Assembly: GCA_024233005.1 (NCBI GenBank)
Contig: JACKQE010000001.1
Span: 620,001-684,000, forward strand
Length of the DNA stretch: 64,000 nt
Reading direction: 5' to 3'
Origin: Akkermansiaceae bacterium
GTDB taxonomy: Bacteria; Verrucomicrobiota; Verrucomicrobiia; Verrucomicrobiales; DEV007
In this document: piece by piece, positions 36,345-47,015 of the stretch
Position numbering within the stretch: the first letter of the stretch is position 1
How the letters are laid out: each line of letters starts with the position of its first letter
Notes under the pieces: model-generated
Told to the model about the DNA's origin: nothing
What the model saw: only the letters and a program-made list of their open reading frames with translations
Database searches by the model: none
Program-made: the position numbers and the translations under genes

Positions 36345-37406
36345 ATGAAATCCCCGCTCCTTCCCTGCCTGCTTACCTTCCTCGCCTTGTCCCCTGCCGA
36401 TGCCGGAGATCCTGCTGTTCTCAAGTCGGAATTCATTTATGAGACCGCGCCTTTTCCGAGTTGCCATGCCACGACCCTGGCGGAGACCAGAGACGGCCTG
36501 GTCGCGGCCTGGTTCGGTGGCACCCGTGAGGGGAATCCCGACGTCGGAATCTGGAGTTCCCGGCTGGAGAGAGACGGCTGGACGGCTCCGGTGGAACTGG
36601 CCAATGGGATCCAACCCGACGGGAAACGGCATCCCTGCTGGAACCCGGTGCTCTTCGCCACCGGACCCGATGAATTGATCCTCTTCTACAAGGTCGGGCC
36701 CAGCCCACAAACGTGGTGGGGCGAGAAGCGTCTCAGCCGGGACCATGGCAAATCATGGAGCGCGGCGGAGCGTCTCCCTGATGGCATTCTGGGACCGATC
36801 AAAAACAAGCCGGTGCGTCTCGCCAACGGCGATTTGTTGGCGCCGACCAGCACCGAGACGCCGACCAAGCCAAGCGTATGGCGGGTTCACTTCGAGCGCA
36901 GCGCCGACGGAGGGCATACTTGGAGCACCACCGCCCCTGCCTCGCCCGGCACCCCTCCGATTGATGCCATCCAACCGAGCGTGCTTTTTTTGGGAGGCGA
37001 AAAGCTGCTCGCCGTCGGCCGGACCCGGCAGAAACGGGTCTATCAGGTCACCTCGGAGGACAATGGCCGGACCTGGGGCGCCATGTCGCTCACCGCTCTG
37101 CCGAATCCGAATTCCGGCACCGACGCGGTGACGCTCAAGGACGGAAGTCATCTGCTCGTATACAACCATACCGAGAAAGGCCGCAGTCCGCTCAATCTCG
37201 CGATGAGCAGCGACGGAAAGGAGTGGAAGGCCGCGCTCGTCTTTGAGAGTGAACCCGGCGAATACAGTTACCCCGCGATCATTCAAACCTCCGACGGTCT
37301 TGTGCACCTCACTTACACCTGGAAGCGGCAGAAGGTGAAGCATGTGATCCTCGATCCCTCCGGACTGGTGGGAAAACCAATGACCAGTGGTCAGTGGCCC
37401 CATTAA
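36345..37406 (+). CDS. Secreted sialidase-fold glycosidase (first copy)
   Basis: 353 residues with a signal peptide (about 1-20). The sequence resembles the sialidase/neuraminidase beta-propeller family seen widely in Verrucomicrobia: 'CHATTLAETRDGLVAAWFGGTREGNPDVGIW', split by turns, opens it. Asp-box-like turns follow ('SRDHGKSW', 'SADGGHTWS', 'SEDNGRTW', 'SSDGKEW'). The Arg triad and Tyr nucleophile of true sialidases are not all identifiable, so it may act on another acidic sugar. The N-terminal signal puts it in the periplasm or outside. Confidence 0.82.
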   Translation: MKSPLLPCLLTFLALSPADAGDPAVLKSEFIYETAPFPSCHATTLAETRDGLVAAWFGGTREGNPDVGIWSSRLERDGWTAPVELANGIQPDGKRHPCWNPVLFATGPDELILFYKVGPSPQTWWGEKRLSRDHGKSWSAAERLPDGILGPIKNKPVRLANGDLLAPTSTETPTKPSVWRVHFERSADGGHTWSTTAPASPGTPPIDAIQPSVLFLGGEKLLAVGRTRQKRVYQVTSEDNGRTWGAMSLTALPNPNSGTDAVTLKDGSHLLVYNHTEKGRSPLNLAMSSDGKEWKAALVFESEPGEYSYPAIIQTSDGLVHLTYTWKRQKVKHVILDPSGLVGKPMTSGQWPH

Positions 37407-37440
37407 CGGCAGAGGACCGCAGTTCCTTTCCCTCACCAAC

Positions 37441-38193
37441 ATGAAACCACTGTTCCTTTTGCTCGCGATCCTCTTTTGCGGCACTACCGCCGGAGCCCGT
37501 CAGGTGGTGTTGTTGAAGTTCGATGATGTCGTCGCGGCACCACTCGGCAGCCGACCGGTCGCGCCCCGCTGGCAGAAAGTGGCGGATTATCTCAAGGAGA
37601 ACCACCTCAAAGGTTCGTTCGGGATCATTACTGAGTCACTGGAAAGGGACAACCCGGACTATTTCAACTGGATCAAAGACCTCCACGAGGAAGGACTGAT
37701 CGAATTCTGGCTGCATGGGTACCATCTCAAGAAGGCTGATGAGCCGGGAGAATTCGAGCGCGGGACCGCGGCGGAGCAACGGGCCATACTGGAGAAAGGC
37801 TTCCGCCTTGCTGAAGCCAAACTCGGGTTCCCGCTGGTCGCTTTTGGTCCGCACTGGAGCGGCACCACCGCTGCCACCGATGAAGCACTGGAGGGGGTTC
37901 CAGGGATCAAGATCTGGCTCTACGGTCCGAAGAAACCGGCGTATTTCTCGCGGCTCAGCCTGGAACGCGTCATGGCATTGGAGAATCCCACCTTTGTGCC
38001 CGATCCGGTGAAGTTCATAGAAACCTACGAGAAATCCGCTGCCACTCGTGGGGTGCTGGTGCTTCAGGGGCATCCCAACCAATGGGATGACCAACGCTGG
38101 ACCGGTTTCGTGGAAATCATCGAGTTCCTCCGGTCCAAGAACGTTGTTTTTATGACTCCCTCCGAATACCTCGCCTCAACACAGCCCCAGTAA
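37441..38193 (+). CDS. Secreted polysaccharide-deacetylase-like protein
   Basis: 250 residues from ATG 37441 with a signal peptide (about 1-19, ending AGA). 'VVLLKFDDVV' is the first strand with the metal-binding Asp pair of NodB-type deacetylases. 'EFWLHGYHLKKADE' supplies the His motif, 'FGPHWSG' lies further on, and 'VLVLQGHPNQWDD' holds a late His. The NodB barrel removes acetyl groups from amino sugars using a metal ion. Sequence is diverged, so the substrate is open. The frame before 37441 overlaps the sialidase-fold gene and is not used. Confidence 0.7.
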   Translation: MKPLFLLLAILFCGTTAGARQVVLLKFDDVVAAPLGSRPVAPRWQKVADYLKENHLKGSFGIITESLERDNPDYFNWIKDLHEEGLIEFWLHGYHLKKADEPGEFERGTAAEQRAILEKGFRLAEAKLGFPLVAFGPHWSGTTAATDEALEGVPGIKIWLYGPKKPAYFSRLSLERVMALENPTFVPDPVKFIETYEKSAATRGVLVLQGHPNQWDDQRWTGFVEIIEFLRSKNVVFMTPSEYLASTQPQ

Positions 38194-38217
38194 ATTCCTT
38201 CCACCGCCCCCGCGTTC

Positions 38218-40101
38218 ATGCCTCCTCTCCGTCTCGTTCTCGTGCTGACCCTCTTCGCCTCTCCCGGCCTTGCCGCTGTGGTCCGGGTGGAGGTAAGCGA
38301 GCGTTCGGACCTGGGCGCTTCGGGCTACGAACAACTCGTCGGGAGGTTGCATTTCGAGATCGATCCGACCCTGTCCGGCAATGGCGTCATTGCCGATGTC
38401 GCCCTAGCTCCGGTGAATGCGGCGGGTCGCGTCGTTTTTTCTTCCGATCTGCGGATCTTGAAGCCGAAAGATGCCTCCCGCAGCAATGGCGCCGCCTGGT
38501 TCGAGATTCCGAATCGCGGGGGAAAGGCGGGGGTGAGCGATTGGATCACGAAGCACGGCTTCACGGTGGTGAGTGTCGGCTGGGAGTTCGATGTGCCTGC
38601 CGGATCCGACAAGCTGCGCATTGTCGTGCCGGTGGCCCGGCACCCCGATGGGAGCGCGATCCGCGGTGTGGTCAGCGCTTTTTTCACCCCGGACAAACCC
38701 GTGACCGAGCAGGTGCTCACAGATCTGGCCGATTATCCCGCAGTGGACGCGGATGGACCTGACAGCAGGCTGATCGTGCGGAATCGGGCCGCCTTCCCCG
38801 TTGGGAGCGAGGTGCCGCGCCATTTGTGGAGCGTGCAAGGCAATGTCCTGCGACTGGAAGGAGGCTTCGAACCCGGTAAGACCTACCAAGTGTCCTGGCT
38901 GGCAGAGGATCCACCTGTCGCGGGACTTGGGTATGCCGCGATCCGTGACGCGGTCGCTTGGTTGAAGCATGATGCTGGTTCTCTGGCGCCCGTGAAGCAG
39001 GCGTATGCCTTTGGCTCCTCGCAGTGCGGCCGCTTTTTGCGCGATTTTCTGTATCTGGGTTTCAATACCGATGAGGAAAACCGTCAGGCGCTGGATGGTG
39101 TCATGGCCCATGTCGCGGGCGCGGGCCGGCTGGTGCTCAATCAACGCTGGTCCACCCCGCGCGGGGTGGCGGGGTTTTACACGGCTTCGTATCCCTTTGC
39201 TGATACGGCCCTGCCTGATCCCGTCTCTGGCCATGCGGAGGGCCTATTGGAAAACCCTCGCGTCAAACATGTGCCCAAGATTTTTTACACCAACACGGCC
39301 GCCGAATACTGGGGTGCCGGGCGTGTGGCGGGGCTTACCCACACGGATCCCGCGGGCACCCAGGACATCGCATTCCCGGAAAACGTGCGCTCTTATTTCT
39401 TCGCCTGCACTTCGCACGGTCCCGCGCCCTTCCCTCCCACCGCCCTCGTCACCGGCGCACCGCTGGGCAATCCCGTGAATGCCGGCGGCTCCATCCAGGC
39501 GCTGCGCCTGGCCATGCACCGCTGGGTCACCGAGGGGACGCCGCCGCCACCGAGCGTGTATCCCAAACTGAGCGACGGCTCCCTGACGCCGATTGCCAAG
39601 GTGCGGTTTCCCCCGGTGCCGGGCTTGGCGGCGCCGAATGCGGTGACCGCCGGTGGCAGGGTGCGCAATCCGCAATGGCCCGATGGCGCCGGTGAGGGCA
39701 CGGAATTGCCGCTGCTGGTGCCGCAATCGGACGCCGATGGCAACGATCTCGGCGGCATCCGCATGCCCGATGTCGCCGTTCCACTGGGCACCGCCACCGG
39801 CTGGGTCTTTCGCCCGGCGGCTCTCGGATCGCCGCAGGAGCTCGTGCTCCTCCGGGGTGCCTGGATTCCTTTTGCTGCGACGAAGGCCAAACGGGAGGAG
39901 GCAGGTGATCCCCGACCATCCCTGGAGGAGCGCTATGAGTCAAAGGATGACTATCTGGCCAACGTGAAAGCCGCGGTGCAATGTCTCATCGATCAGCGCC
40001 TGCTGCTCGAAAGCGATCTCGACTCCCAGCTCAAGCAGGCCGGCGAGCGCTGGGATTGGGTCATCAAACAGTCCTCCACCATCCCATCGCCTCACGGATG
40101 A
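38218..40101 (+). CDS. Secreted alpha/beta-hydrolase domain protein
   Basis: 627 residues with a signal peptide (about 1-19). It resembles the large alpha/beta hydrolase family whose nucleophile elbow reads G-x-S-Q-x-G-R-F-L-R-D-F; here it is 'YAFGSSQCGRFLRDFLYLGF'. A long beta-rich N-terminal part precedes the hydrolase core (about 230-420), and the C-terminal region is specific to this family. Substrates in the family are mostly unknown esters. It shares an ATGA overlap with the next esterase. Confidence 0.78.
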   Translation: MPPLRLVLVLTLFASPGLAAVVRVEVSERSDLGASGYEQLVGRLHFEIDPTLSGNGVIADVALAPVNAAGRVVFSSDLRILKPKDASRSNGAAWFEIPNRGGKAGVSDWITKHGFTVVSVGWEFDVPAGSDKLRIVVPVARHPDGSAIRGVVSAFFTPDKPVTEQVLTDLADYPAVDADGPDSRLIVRNRAAFPVGSEVPRHLWSVQGNVLRLEGGFEPGKTYQVSWLAEDPPVAGLGYAAIRDAVAWLKHDAGSLAPVKQAYAFGSSQCGRFLRDFLYLGFNTDEENRQALDGVMAHVAGAGRLVLNQRWSTPRGVAGFYTASYPFADTALPDPVSGHAEGLLENPRVKHVPKIFYTNTAAEYWGAGRVAGLTHTDPAGTQDIAFPENVRSYFFACTSHGPAPFPPTALVTGAPLGNPVNAGGSIQALRLAMHRWVTEGTPPPPSVYPKLSDGSLTPIAKVRFPPVPGLAAPNAVTAGGRVRNPQWPDGAGEGTELPLLVPQSDADGNDLGGIRMPDVAVPLGTATGWVFRPAALGSPQELVLLRGAWIPFAATKAKREEAGDPRPSLEERYESKDDYLANVKAAVQCLIDQRLLLESDLDSQLKQAGERWDWVIKQSSTIPSPHG

Positions 40102-40781
40102 CACGCTCCCGCTTCCACCTGATCCTGGTAGTGCTGATTACCCTCGGTATCGCCCTTCACGCCCATGCCCAGACCAGCCACCGCCGGGTGCTGTTCCTCG
40201 GCAACAGCATCACCAAACACGGTCCCAAGGCCGATATTGATTGGACGGGAAACTGGGGCATGGCCGCCAGCGAAGGGTCCAAGGACTATGTAAGCCTGGT
40301 CACGAAGGCACTGACGGATACTTCCGGTTCCGCCCCGGAAATCCTGGTGAAAAACATTGCCGACTTCGAGCGAGCGGCTGCTGGTTATGACTTTACGGGA
40401 AAACTCAAGGAGGTCATCGATTTTCAAGCGGATCTCATCATCCTCGCCATCGGAGAAAACGTTCCCGGACCGCAAACCGCAGAGGACAAAGCACAGTTTC
40501 AGGCCAGCGTGACCAAGTTGCTCACCACACTGAAGGGTGACCGACATCCCGTGATACTGGTGCGAAGTTGTTTTTGGGCCAATCCTTTCAAGGACGAGGC
40601 CCTACAGGCCGCCTGCACCACTGTTGGCGGGATCTTTGTGGACATTAGTGCATTGGGCAAGGATGAACAGAACTATGCCCGCTCCGAGCGTCCCTTCAAA
40701 CACGCGGGTGTCGCCAATCATCCCGGTGATCATGGCATGGCCGCTATCGCTGAGTCGATCGTGAAGGCTCTGCCGAAGTAA
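40098..40781 (+). CDS. SGNH/GDSL-type esterase
   Basis: 227 residues from ATG 40098 with a signal peptide (about 1-22, ending HAHA). Block I is 'VLFLGNSITKHGP' with the nucleophile Ser, and the late block is 'HAGVANHPGDHGMAAIA' with the Asp and His of the catalytic dyad. SGNH enzymes often remove acetyl groups from cell-wall or plant glycans. Its start overlaps the preceding hydrolase stop, so the two esterases are translationally coupled. This suggests deacylation of the same substrate. Confidence 0.85.
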   Translation: MTRSRFHLILVVLITLGIALHAHAQTSHRRVLFLGNSITKHGPKADIDWTGNWGMAASEGSKDYVSLVTKALTDTSGSAPEILVKNIADFERAAAGYDFTGKLKEVIDFQADLIILAIGENVPGPQTAEDKAQFQASVTKLLTTLKGDRHPVILVRSCFWANPFKDEALQAACTTVGGIFVDISALGKDEQNYARSERPFKHAGVANHPGDHGMAAIAESIVKALPK

Positions 40782-40886
40782 GCTTTGTCTCCTGATCCGG
40801 TCCGAACCCTGCCAAGTCCGAATCTCCACCCGAAATAAACACCACTCCTTCAACCTTTGTTGGTTGATCCTACTCCTGCCCAAGCC

Positions 40887-41336
40887 ATGAAATCCCTGAT
40901 CACTGCTCTGCTCCTCCTCGCCTCCGTCACCCTGACACGGGCCGATACCGCTTCCCAACTGACCGCCGTTCAGGCCGCGGACGATGCCCGGGTCGCCGCG
41001 ATGCGAAAACCCACCCAGGAGAATTTGGGCGCCATTTTTTCCGACGAGCTGCGCTACTCCCACTCCACCGGTGCCGTGGACACCAAAGCGTCCTTCACGG
41101 CCGCTCTCACGCAGGGGAAATCCAAATACCTTAGCGTGGAGTATGAAGAGCGGAATTTCACCTTCCCCGCCCCCGGGATCGCGCTCATGTCGGGCCGGGC
41201 CAAATTCAACATTGAGTTGGAAACCGGCCCCATCGCGCCCACTCTCGCCTTCCTCGCCGTCTGGCGGCTGGAGGAGGGGAAGTGGCGTTTCCTGGCCTGG
41301 CAATCCTGCAAACTGCCCACCCCTGCCGCGCCATGA
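40887..41336 (+). CDS. Secreted NTF2-like (SnoaL/DUF4440) protein
   Basis: 149 residues from ATG 40887 with a signal peptide (about 1-20, ending TRA). The cone-shaped NTF2 fold is recognised from 'DDARVAAMRKPTQENLGAIFSDELRYSHSTG', split by turns, and 'WRLEEGKWRFLAWQS'. The family includes isomerases and many ligand-binding proteins without known activity. It shares an ATGA overlap with the following sialidase-fold gene. Confidence 0.75.
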   Translation: MKSLITALLLLASVTLTRADTASQLTAVQAADDARVAAMRKPTQENLGAIFSDELRYSHSTGAVDTKASFTAALTQGKSKYLSVEYEERNFTFPAPGIALMSGRAKFNIELETGPIAPTLAFLAVWRLEEGKWRFLAWQSCKLPTPAAP

Positions 41337-42484
41337 TTCCGCGTTCCTTCGGACCGTTTTTGGGGCTCTTGTTCTGCGGGATCCTCCGCTCCGAGGAGCT
41401 GCCCCCGATGCTCGACCTTCCCGGCACGGGAGGAAATCCCGCCAAGATCGACTATGCTGCGCTGCCCCTGCTGAAGGGTGAGCATGCGGTCGTCTGCCCC
41501 TACGATGAGGCGTGGAAGTTTCAACTGCACAACTACCTCCTGCATCATGATGGAAAATTCTGGTGCATGTGGAGTGCCGGACCGGTGGTGGAGGATGTGC
41601 CGACGCAGCACGTGCGCTACGCGACGAGCGACGACGGACTGCACTGGAGCGCGCCGAAAAGCCTCAGTGGCATGCCTGCCGAAGGTCGTGCCTTTATCGC
41701 GCGCGATTTCTGGCTGCGCGATGGCGAATTGCTGGGGCTCGCGGCCAGTTACCGGGGCCACGGCGCCTTTGGCGTGGACAGGGATCTGAAGCTCGTCGCC
41801 TTCGCCTGGAAACAGGAAAGCGGGGCGTGGGCCGAGAAGGGTGTCCTGTATCAGGATGCCATCAACAACTTCTCGCCACAGAAGATCTCCACCGGCGAGT
41901 GGATGATGACCCGGCGTGATGCGCGCTTCAATGTGACCATGCTCTTTGGTGGCGTGAAAGCGCTCGACGACTGGCGGGCCGTGCCGGTGGTGGACCGCCT
42001 GAAGGCCCTGCGCGGGAGCAAGTTTAGCCCCGACGAACCGGTCTGCTGGGAGCAGCCTGATGGCACTCTGGTTGCCGCGATCCGAGACAACGGGGGCTCC
42101 GGCAGGCTGTTCCGTTCCGTTTCACAGGATCATGGGCAATCCTGGAGCGACCCGATGATGACGAACTACCCCAACGCGACAAGCAAGCTCTTCACTCTTA
42201 AAACCAGCCGGGGCTTCCGCGTGCTCGTTTCCAATGCGAACCCAGCCATCGGGCGCCGCGAGATGCACCTCGCCGTATCCCGGGATGGCCTCACCTTCAC
42301 CCGGCTGATGCGGCTCGACATCCCTTCACCCAGGGTCACGACTTTCCAGTATCCGCATGTCCTTGAGCACGGTGGCTGCCTCTTCATCGCGTTCTCGAAC
42401 AAGAAAAACGTCACGGAAGTGCTCAAGGTAACTCTCGCGGACGTTGAGAAAGTCGCCGCTTTCCCGCCTGCGGCCTCTCAATGA
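41333..42484 (+). CDS. Secreted sialidase-fold protein (second copy)
   Basis: 383 residues from ATG 41333 with a signal peptide (about 1-19). It has the beta-propeller plan of the sialidase/glycosidase superfamily with turns such as 'SDDGLHWSAPKSL', 'SQDHGQSWSDPM' and 'SRDGLTFTRLM'. It is distinct from the first copy (36345-37406) and lacks an obvious RIP-like start motif. It probably acts on, or binds, a sugar outside the cytoplasm. Start and previous stop overlap (ATGA). Confidence 0.78.
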   Translation: MIPRSFGPFLGLLFCGILRSEELPPMLDLPGTGGNPAKIDYAALPLLKGEHAVVCPYDEAWKFQLHNYLLHHDGKFWCMWSAGPVVEDVPTQHVRYATSDDGLHWSAPKSLSGMPAEGRAFIARDFWLRDGELLGLAASYRGHGAFGVDRDLKLVAFAWKQESGAWAEKGVLYQDAINNFSPQKISTGEWMMTRRDARFNVTMLFGGVKALDDWRAVPVVDRLKALRGSKFSPDEPVCWEQPDGTLVAAIRDNGGSGRLFRSVSQDHGQSWSDPMMTNYPNATSKLFTLKTSRGFRVLVSNANPAIGRREMHLAVSRDGLTFTRLMRLDIPSPRVTTFQYPHVLEHGGCLFIAFSNKKNVTEVLKVTLADVEKVAAFPPAASQ

Positions 42485-42564
42485 GCCGATCCTGATCCTT
42501 TCCGGTTTGCCTCTTCCCTGGCCCGCGAATCGGAGCAACGGCTCTGCCTCCCCAGTCTGCACGC

Positions 42565-43836
42565 ATGAACAATCTCCTTCGAGCCATCGTCCTTTTCGGA
42601 TGCCTTTTTCCGGAAATACCGGCGGCGGCGCAGACTTCAACCCCGGATCAGGGGCTTTCTTCGCAGATGGATCGGGCCTGGGAGGTGACGTGGGACCGGT
42701 TTTACCTTCCACGGGTGCAGACCTTTGGAGATTACCTGAGCAGCTACGATCCAGGCAGGGAACAGGCGCATTTGCCGACTGCGGAGGAGGTGAAACGACA
42801 GTATCCCAACCCTTGCGGGTACAGCACCGGCATGGAAGACGGCGCCATTCTTGGTGGCGCCATGCTCAGCCTGCTTTGCGACCGCTTTGCGGCCACTCGC
42901 GATGAATCGCTGCGCCACAAGGCTGCCAATGTTTTCGCCGGACTTTACCGTTGTGCCACCGTTCATGGCGTGCGCGGCTTTGTGGCCCGCAACGTCTGTC
43001 CGGAAGATGCACGGAGCACCTACATCAACTCCTCCCGCGACCAGGTCACCCACTTCGTTCACGGCTTGTGGCAGTATTACCGCAGTCCTTTGCCTGACGA
43101 GGCCACCAAACAACAGATCCGTGTCATCCTCGGCGATGTCGCCGAGCGCATGATCACTTTCGTGACGCCGGAGAACGACTACGACTTCTGCCGCGCGGAT
43201 GGCACTCGCTGCCCGCTGGGCATCTGCCGCATGTGGAAGGTGCAGGCCCATGAGGCCGCGCGACTCCCCATGATCTACGCCGCCGCGTGGGATGTGACGC
43301 GCGAGGAACACTACCGTGAGCAGTGGCGACACTATGTGGCGGAGGCCATCGAGCAGTCCGCCAACCCCGACGAGCACAAGCCCGCATACGCACTGTTGCA
43401 AATGCAGTGCTCGCTGGAGTTGCTCCACGAGCTGGAACCGGATGTGGCGCTGAAGGCCGCGATTCAATCATGCCTGACGCATGTCCGGGAACTTGCCGCG
43501 AAACGTTTCACCAGCGTGTTGGCGACCATCGCCGAAAAGAGCCCCGAGGAAATGCGGATGCTCGGTCCCGACTGGCGAACGGTGCCCGAATGGAAGAATC
43601 AAAAAGGTTACCCGAATCCTCAGTGGGGACCCTACCGCGAGATCTGGCATCTCACGCGCGAGGTCGGTGAGTCGGCGCTCATCCTCCTCATGGGCGATTC
43701 CAGTGCTTTCACCGAAGCCCAGCCAACCGCGCTGACAACCATGATCACGGGCTTCGACTATGTCCACAACTCCAGTTGCGGCATCATCTATCATCTGGCC
43801 GCCTACTGGAAGGCGCGTCGTCACCAGCTGCTTTAG
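42565..43836 (+). CDS. Secreted all-helical glycosidase-like protein
   Basis: 423 residues with a signal peptide (about 1-22, ending AAA). The rest is mostly helical with many Trp, Tyr and His residues ('GYSTGMEDGAILGGAMLSLLCDRF', split by loops; 'INSSRDQVTHFVHGLWQYYRS'). The pattern suggests an (alpha/alpha)6 barrel like unsaturated glucuronyl hydrolases or related glycosidases. I cannot name the family or a catalytic residue with certainty. Context supports a role in glycan breakdown. Confidence 0.7.
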   Translation: MNNLLRAIVLFGCLFPEIPAAAQTSTPDQGLSSQMDRAWEVTWDRFYLPRVQTFGDYLSSYDPGREQAHLPTAEEVKRQYPNPCGYSTGMEDGAILGGAMLSLLCDRFAATRDESLRHKAANVFAGLYRCATVHGVRGFVARNVCPEDARSTYINSSRDQVTHFVHGLWQYYRSPLPDEATKQQIRVILGDVAERMITFVTPENDYDFCRADGTRCPLGICRMWKVQAHEAARLPMIYAAAWDVTREEHYREQWRHYVAEAIEQSANPDEHKPAYALLQMQCSLELLHELEPDVALKAAIQSCLTHVRELAAKRFTSVLATIAEKSPEEMRMLGPDWRTVPEWKNQKGYPNPQWGPYREIWHLTREVGESALILLMGDSSAFTEAQPTALTTMITGFDYVHNSSCGIIYHLAAYWKARRHQLL

Positions 43837-43869
43837 TGCCCAATACCTCGTCACAGAGCCAGTTGGAGC

Positions 43870-46800
43870 GTGATCACGCCAATCCGCCACAATTTGCGCG
43901 ACAAAAGGGGGCAAAAGAGGCGATTTTTACGGTCCGTGATTGTCGTTCCTTTCAACTCCTCAGTTTGTTATGTCCGGCGGGCCGTGTTCCTGCTGGTGGC
44001 ACTGTCCTTGCTGGTGGTAAGGCTTGTGCCGGCCGCCGAGAAGATGGTCGATTTTTCCCGGGAAGTGTTGCCGATCCTCTCCGACAACTGCTTCCAATGC
44101 CATGGTCCGGATCCCAAGGAAGGTCGCAAAGGGGATTTGCGTCTGGATGAAGAAAAGGATGTGAAGCGTCTTCGGGAGGGATACCGGGTGGTCGAGGAGG
44201 GCCACGCGAAGACCAGTGAGCTCTACCGCCGCCTCATCACCCTGGAGAAGGACGATCGCATGCCTCCCGCCAAGTTGGGCCGGACTCTTTCCCCTTCGCA
44301 GATTGAAACCCTGCGTCGCTGGATTGATGAAGGCGGCCAGTGGGGCCGACCCTGGGCTTTCGAGCGCATTGAGCGGCCCGCCGTCAAAAACGCCGCCCGG
44401 CATCCCATCGATGAATTGGTGGAGCGCCAGTGGGAGAAAGCCGGTCTGGCATCGACGCCCAGGGCTTCCCGTGAAACGTTGATCCGACGCTTGACGCTTG
44501 ACCTCACCGGACTGCCGCCGACGCCGGAGCAGCTCGATGCCTTCCTCGCCGACACTGCGCCGGGCGCCTGGGAACGTCTCGTCGACCGCACCCTGGCCTC
44601 CCCTGCCTACGGGGAGCGCATGGCCTGGGATTGGTTGGAGGCGGCGCGCTACGCGGACAGCAACGGATACCAGGGTGACAACGAGCGCACCATGTGGCCC
44701 TGGCGCGACTGGGTGGTGCGCGCTTTCAACGACAATCTGCCCTATGACCAGTTCACGGTGTGGCAGTTGGCGGGAGATCTCCTGCCGGGGGCCACCGCCG
44801 AGCAGATTCTGGCGACCGGGTTCAATCGGAACCACATGATCAATGGCGAGGGTGGGCGCATCGCGGAGGAAAACCGGGTGGACTACGTGATGGACATGAC
44901 GGAGACGATGGGCACGGTGTGGCTCGGGCTCACCCTGAACTGCTGCCGCTGTCATGACCACAAGTTCGATCCGCTGAAACAGCGCGAGTATTACCAACTC
45001 ACCGCTTTTTTCAATCAGACTCCGGTTGAAGGCGGCGGCGGCAACGCGCAGACTCCGCCCGTCCTGGAGGTCGGCACGGAGGAGCAACGAGTCGCCCTCG
45101 GGCAGGCCCGAGCGGAGGCGGCGGCCCGCCAACAGGAGGTGGAACAACGTGCCAAGGAAATCCTGCCTCTGCAGGCGGAGTGGGAGGCGGCGCGGTTGAA
45201 GCAGCCGACCATCACCGATTGGCGGGTGGTGAAGCCTTCGAGTGCCGCGGCGCTGAAACAGCACTTGGAGATTCTGCCTGACGGAGCGGTGCATGCCGGA
45301 GGAGAGAATCCTGCGACCGATGAGTATGAACTGGTCTGCCCTTTGGAGCCGGGAGACGTCACCGGCTTCCGGCTCGATGCCCTCCGTCATTCGGACATGA
45401 CCCAGGGCGGGCTGGCGCGCTCCGACAGCGGGAATTTTGTCCTCACCGACATTGCCTTCCGTCTCCAGAAGACCGGAGAAGCGAAGCCGGAGGCGTTGCC
45501 GGTGGCGTCTGCCGAGGCCACGTACGAGCAGGGAAACTTCCCGGTTGGGAATGCCTTCGATAAGGACGCCAAGTCCGGGTGGGCTGTCTGGTCCGGCAAA
45601 ACAATCGACCGCGATCACGCGGCGGTCTTCCGCCTCAAGAGTCCCGTCCGGGTGCCCAGCGGAGCCTCCCTGCAGGTGTCTCTGAAATTCAACTCGCCGC
45701 ATCCCAACCACAACCTGGGACATTTCCGTTTGTCGACGAGCAGTGCCGCGGTGCCGGCGCTGGGTGGAGGCGAGGGCGCGCTCTTTGCGGCCCTGCAAAC
45801 CCCGGCCGGGAAGCGGACCAAGGAACAGCAAACCCTCGTCCGGGAAGCCCACGAAGCCTGGGACACGATCCTGGTGAAGTTGCGGGAAGCGAAATCCAAG
45901 GCCGATGAGCTGGTCAAGTCGCGTCAGGCGGAGCTGCCCAGGGTGATGGTGATGGAGGACCGCAAGGAGCGTCGGCCAACGTATCTGCTAAGCCGTGGAT
46001 TATACAATCAGCCCGGAGAAGAAGTCCTGGCCGCGGTTCCGGCCTCACTGCCCCCGATGAAGGTCCAAGGGACTCCCAACCGGCTCGATCTGGCGAAGTG
46101 GTTGGTTTCTCGGGATCATCCCCTGACCGCCCGGGTCACCGTGAACCGACTCTGGCAGATGCTCTTCGGCATCGGTCTGGTGAAAACCGCGGAGGATTTC
46201 GGGGTGCAGGGCGAAAGTCCCGTGCAGGCGGAATTGTTGGACTGGCTGGCGGCGGAGTTCATGGAGTCCGGCTGGGATGTGAAGCATCTGCTCCGGATGA
46301 TGGTGACGAGCGAGGCTTACCAGCGCAGTGCGGTGGTGATCTCGCCGGCGGTGCACGAGCGCGATCCCGACAACCGATGGTTGGCGCGCGGTCCGCGGTT
46401 CCGGTTGCCTTCCTGGATGATCCGCGACCAGGCGCTTGCCGCCGCGGGACTGCTCAATCTCCAGGCCGGTGGAAAACCGGTCTATCCTTACCAGCCCGAA
46501 GGCATCTGGGCCGAAGCCACCTTTGGAAAAAAAATCTACCGTCAGGACAGCGGTGACGCGCTCCACCGGCGCAGTCTCTACACTTTTTGGCGGCGCATTG
46601 TCGGGCCGACCATGTTTTTTGACACCGCGAAGCGTCAGGTCTGCGAAGTCAAGCCCCTGCGGACGAACACGCCGATGCATGCCCTGACCACGCTCAACGA
46701 CGTGACCTTTGTCGAGGCCGCCCGGGTGCTGGCGCAGACGTTGCTGGGGGAGGAGTCGGAAGACCTTTCCAGAATGCGCCTGGCAGGACGCCGGCTTCTG

Positions 46801-47013
46801 GCCCGGGATCCAGGGCCTGAGGAGCTGGTGCTTTGGCAACGCAGCCTGGACCGTGCGAGGAAAGCTTATGACAGCGATCCGGAGTCGGCGCGGACCTTTC
46901 TCACCCAGGGAGAATCCCAACGCGACTGCGCCCTCCCCGTTCCAGAGCAGGCGGCCTGGGCCGCGTTCTGCCTCAGCCTGATGAATCTCGACGAGACCCT
47001 GAACAAAGAGTGA
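43870..47013 (+). CDS. PSCyt1-DUF1549-DUF1553 protein with c-type heme site
   Basis: 1047 residues from GTG 43870; the true start may lie slightly later, just before the hydrophobic segment at about 38-56. The planctomycete-type cytochrome domain has '[24 protein letters not shown]', split by a loop, with C74-F-Q-C77-H78. DUF1549 (about 155-370) contains '[16 protein letters not shown]' and '[14 protein letters not shown]'. A long variable region follows, then DUF1553 (about 720-980) with '[23 protein letters not shown]'. These proteins are abundant in Planctomycetes and Verrucomicrobia and are always paired with a DUF1501 protein, as here; their reaction is unknown. Confidence 0.88.
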   Translation: MITPIRHNLRDKRGQKRRFLRSVIVVPFNSSVCYVRRAVFLLVALSLLVVRLVPAAEKMVDFSREVLPILSDNCFQCHGPDPKEGRKGDLRLDEEKDVKRLREGYRVVEEGHAKTSELYRRLITLEKDDRMPPAKLGRTLSPSQIETLRRWIDEGGQWGRPWAFERIERPAVKNAARHPIDELVERQWEKAGLASTPRASRETLIRRLTLDLTGLPPTPEQLDAFLADTAPGAWERLVDRTLASPAYGERMAWDWLEAARYADSNGYQGDNERTMWPWRDWVVRAFNDNLPYDQFTVWQLAGDLLPGATAEQILATGFNRNHMINGEGGRIAEENRVDYVMDMTETMGTVWLGLTLNCCRCHDHKFDPLKQREYYQLTAFFNQTPVEGGGGNAQTPPVLEVGTEEQRVALGQARAEAAARQQEVEQRAKEILPLQAEWEAARLKQPTITDWRVVKPSSAAALKQHLEILPDGAVHAGGENPATDEYELVCPLEPGDVTGFRLDALRHSDMTQGGLARSDSGNFVLTDIAFRLQKTGEAKPEALPVASAEATYEQGNFPVGNAFDKDAKSGWAVWSGKTIDRDHAAVFRLKSPVRVPSGASLQVSLKFNSPHPNHNLGHFRLSTSSAAVPALGGGEGALFAALQTPAGKRTKEQQTLVREAHEAWDTILVKLREAKSKADELVKSRQAELPRVMVMEDRKERRPTYLLSRGLYNQPGEEVLAAVPASLPPMKVQGTPNRLDLAKWLVSRDHPLTARVTVNRLWQMLFGIGLVKTAEDFGVQGESPVQAELLDWLAAEFMESGWDVKHLLRMMVTSEAYQRSAVVISPAVHERDPDNRWLARGPRFRLPSWMIRDQALAAAGLLNLQAGGKPVYPYQPEGIWAEATFGKKIYRQDSGDALHRRSLYTFWRRIVGPTMFFDTAKRQVCEVKPLRTNTPMHALTTLNDVTFVEAARVLAQTLLGEESEDLSRMRLAGRRLLARDPGPEELVLWQRSLDRARKAYDSDPESARTFLTQGESQRDCALPVPEQAAWAAFCLSLMNLDETLNKE

Positions 47014-47015
47014 CC

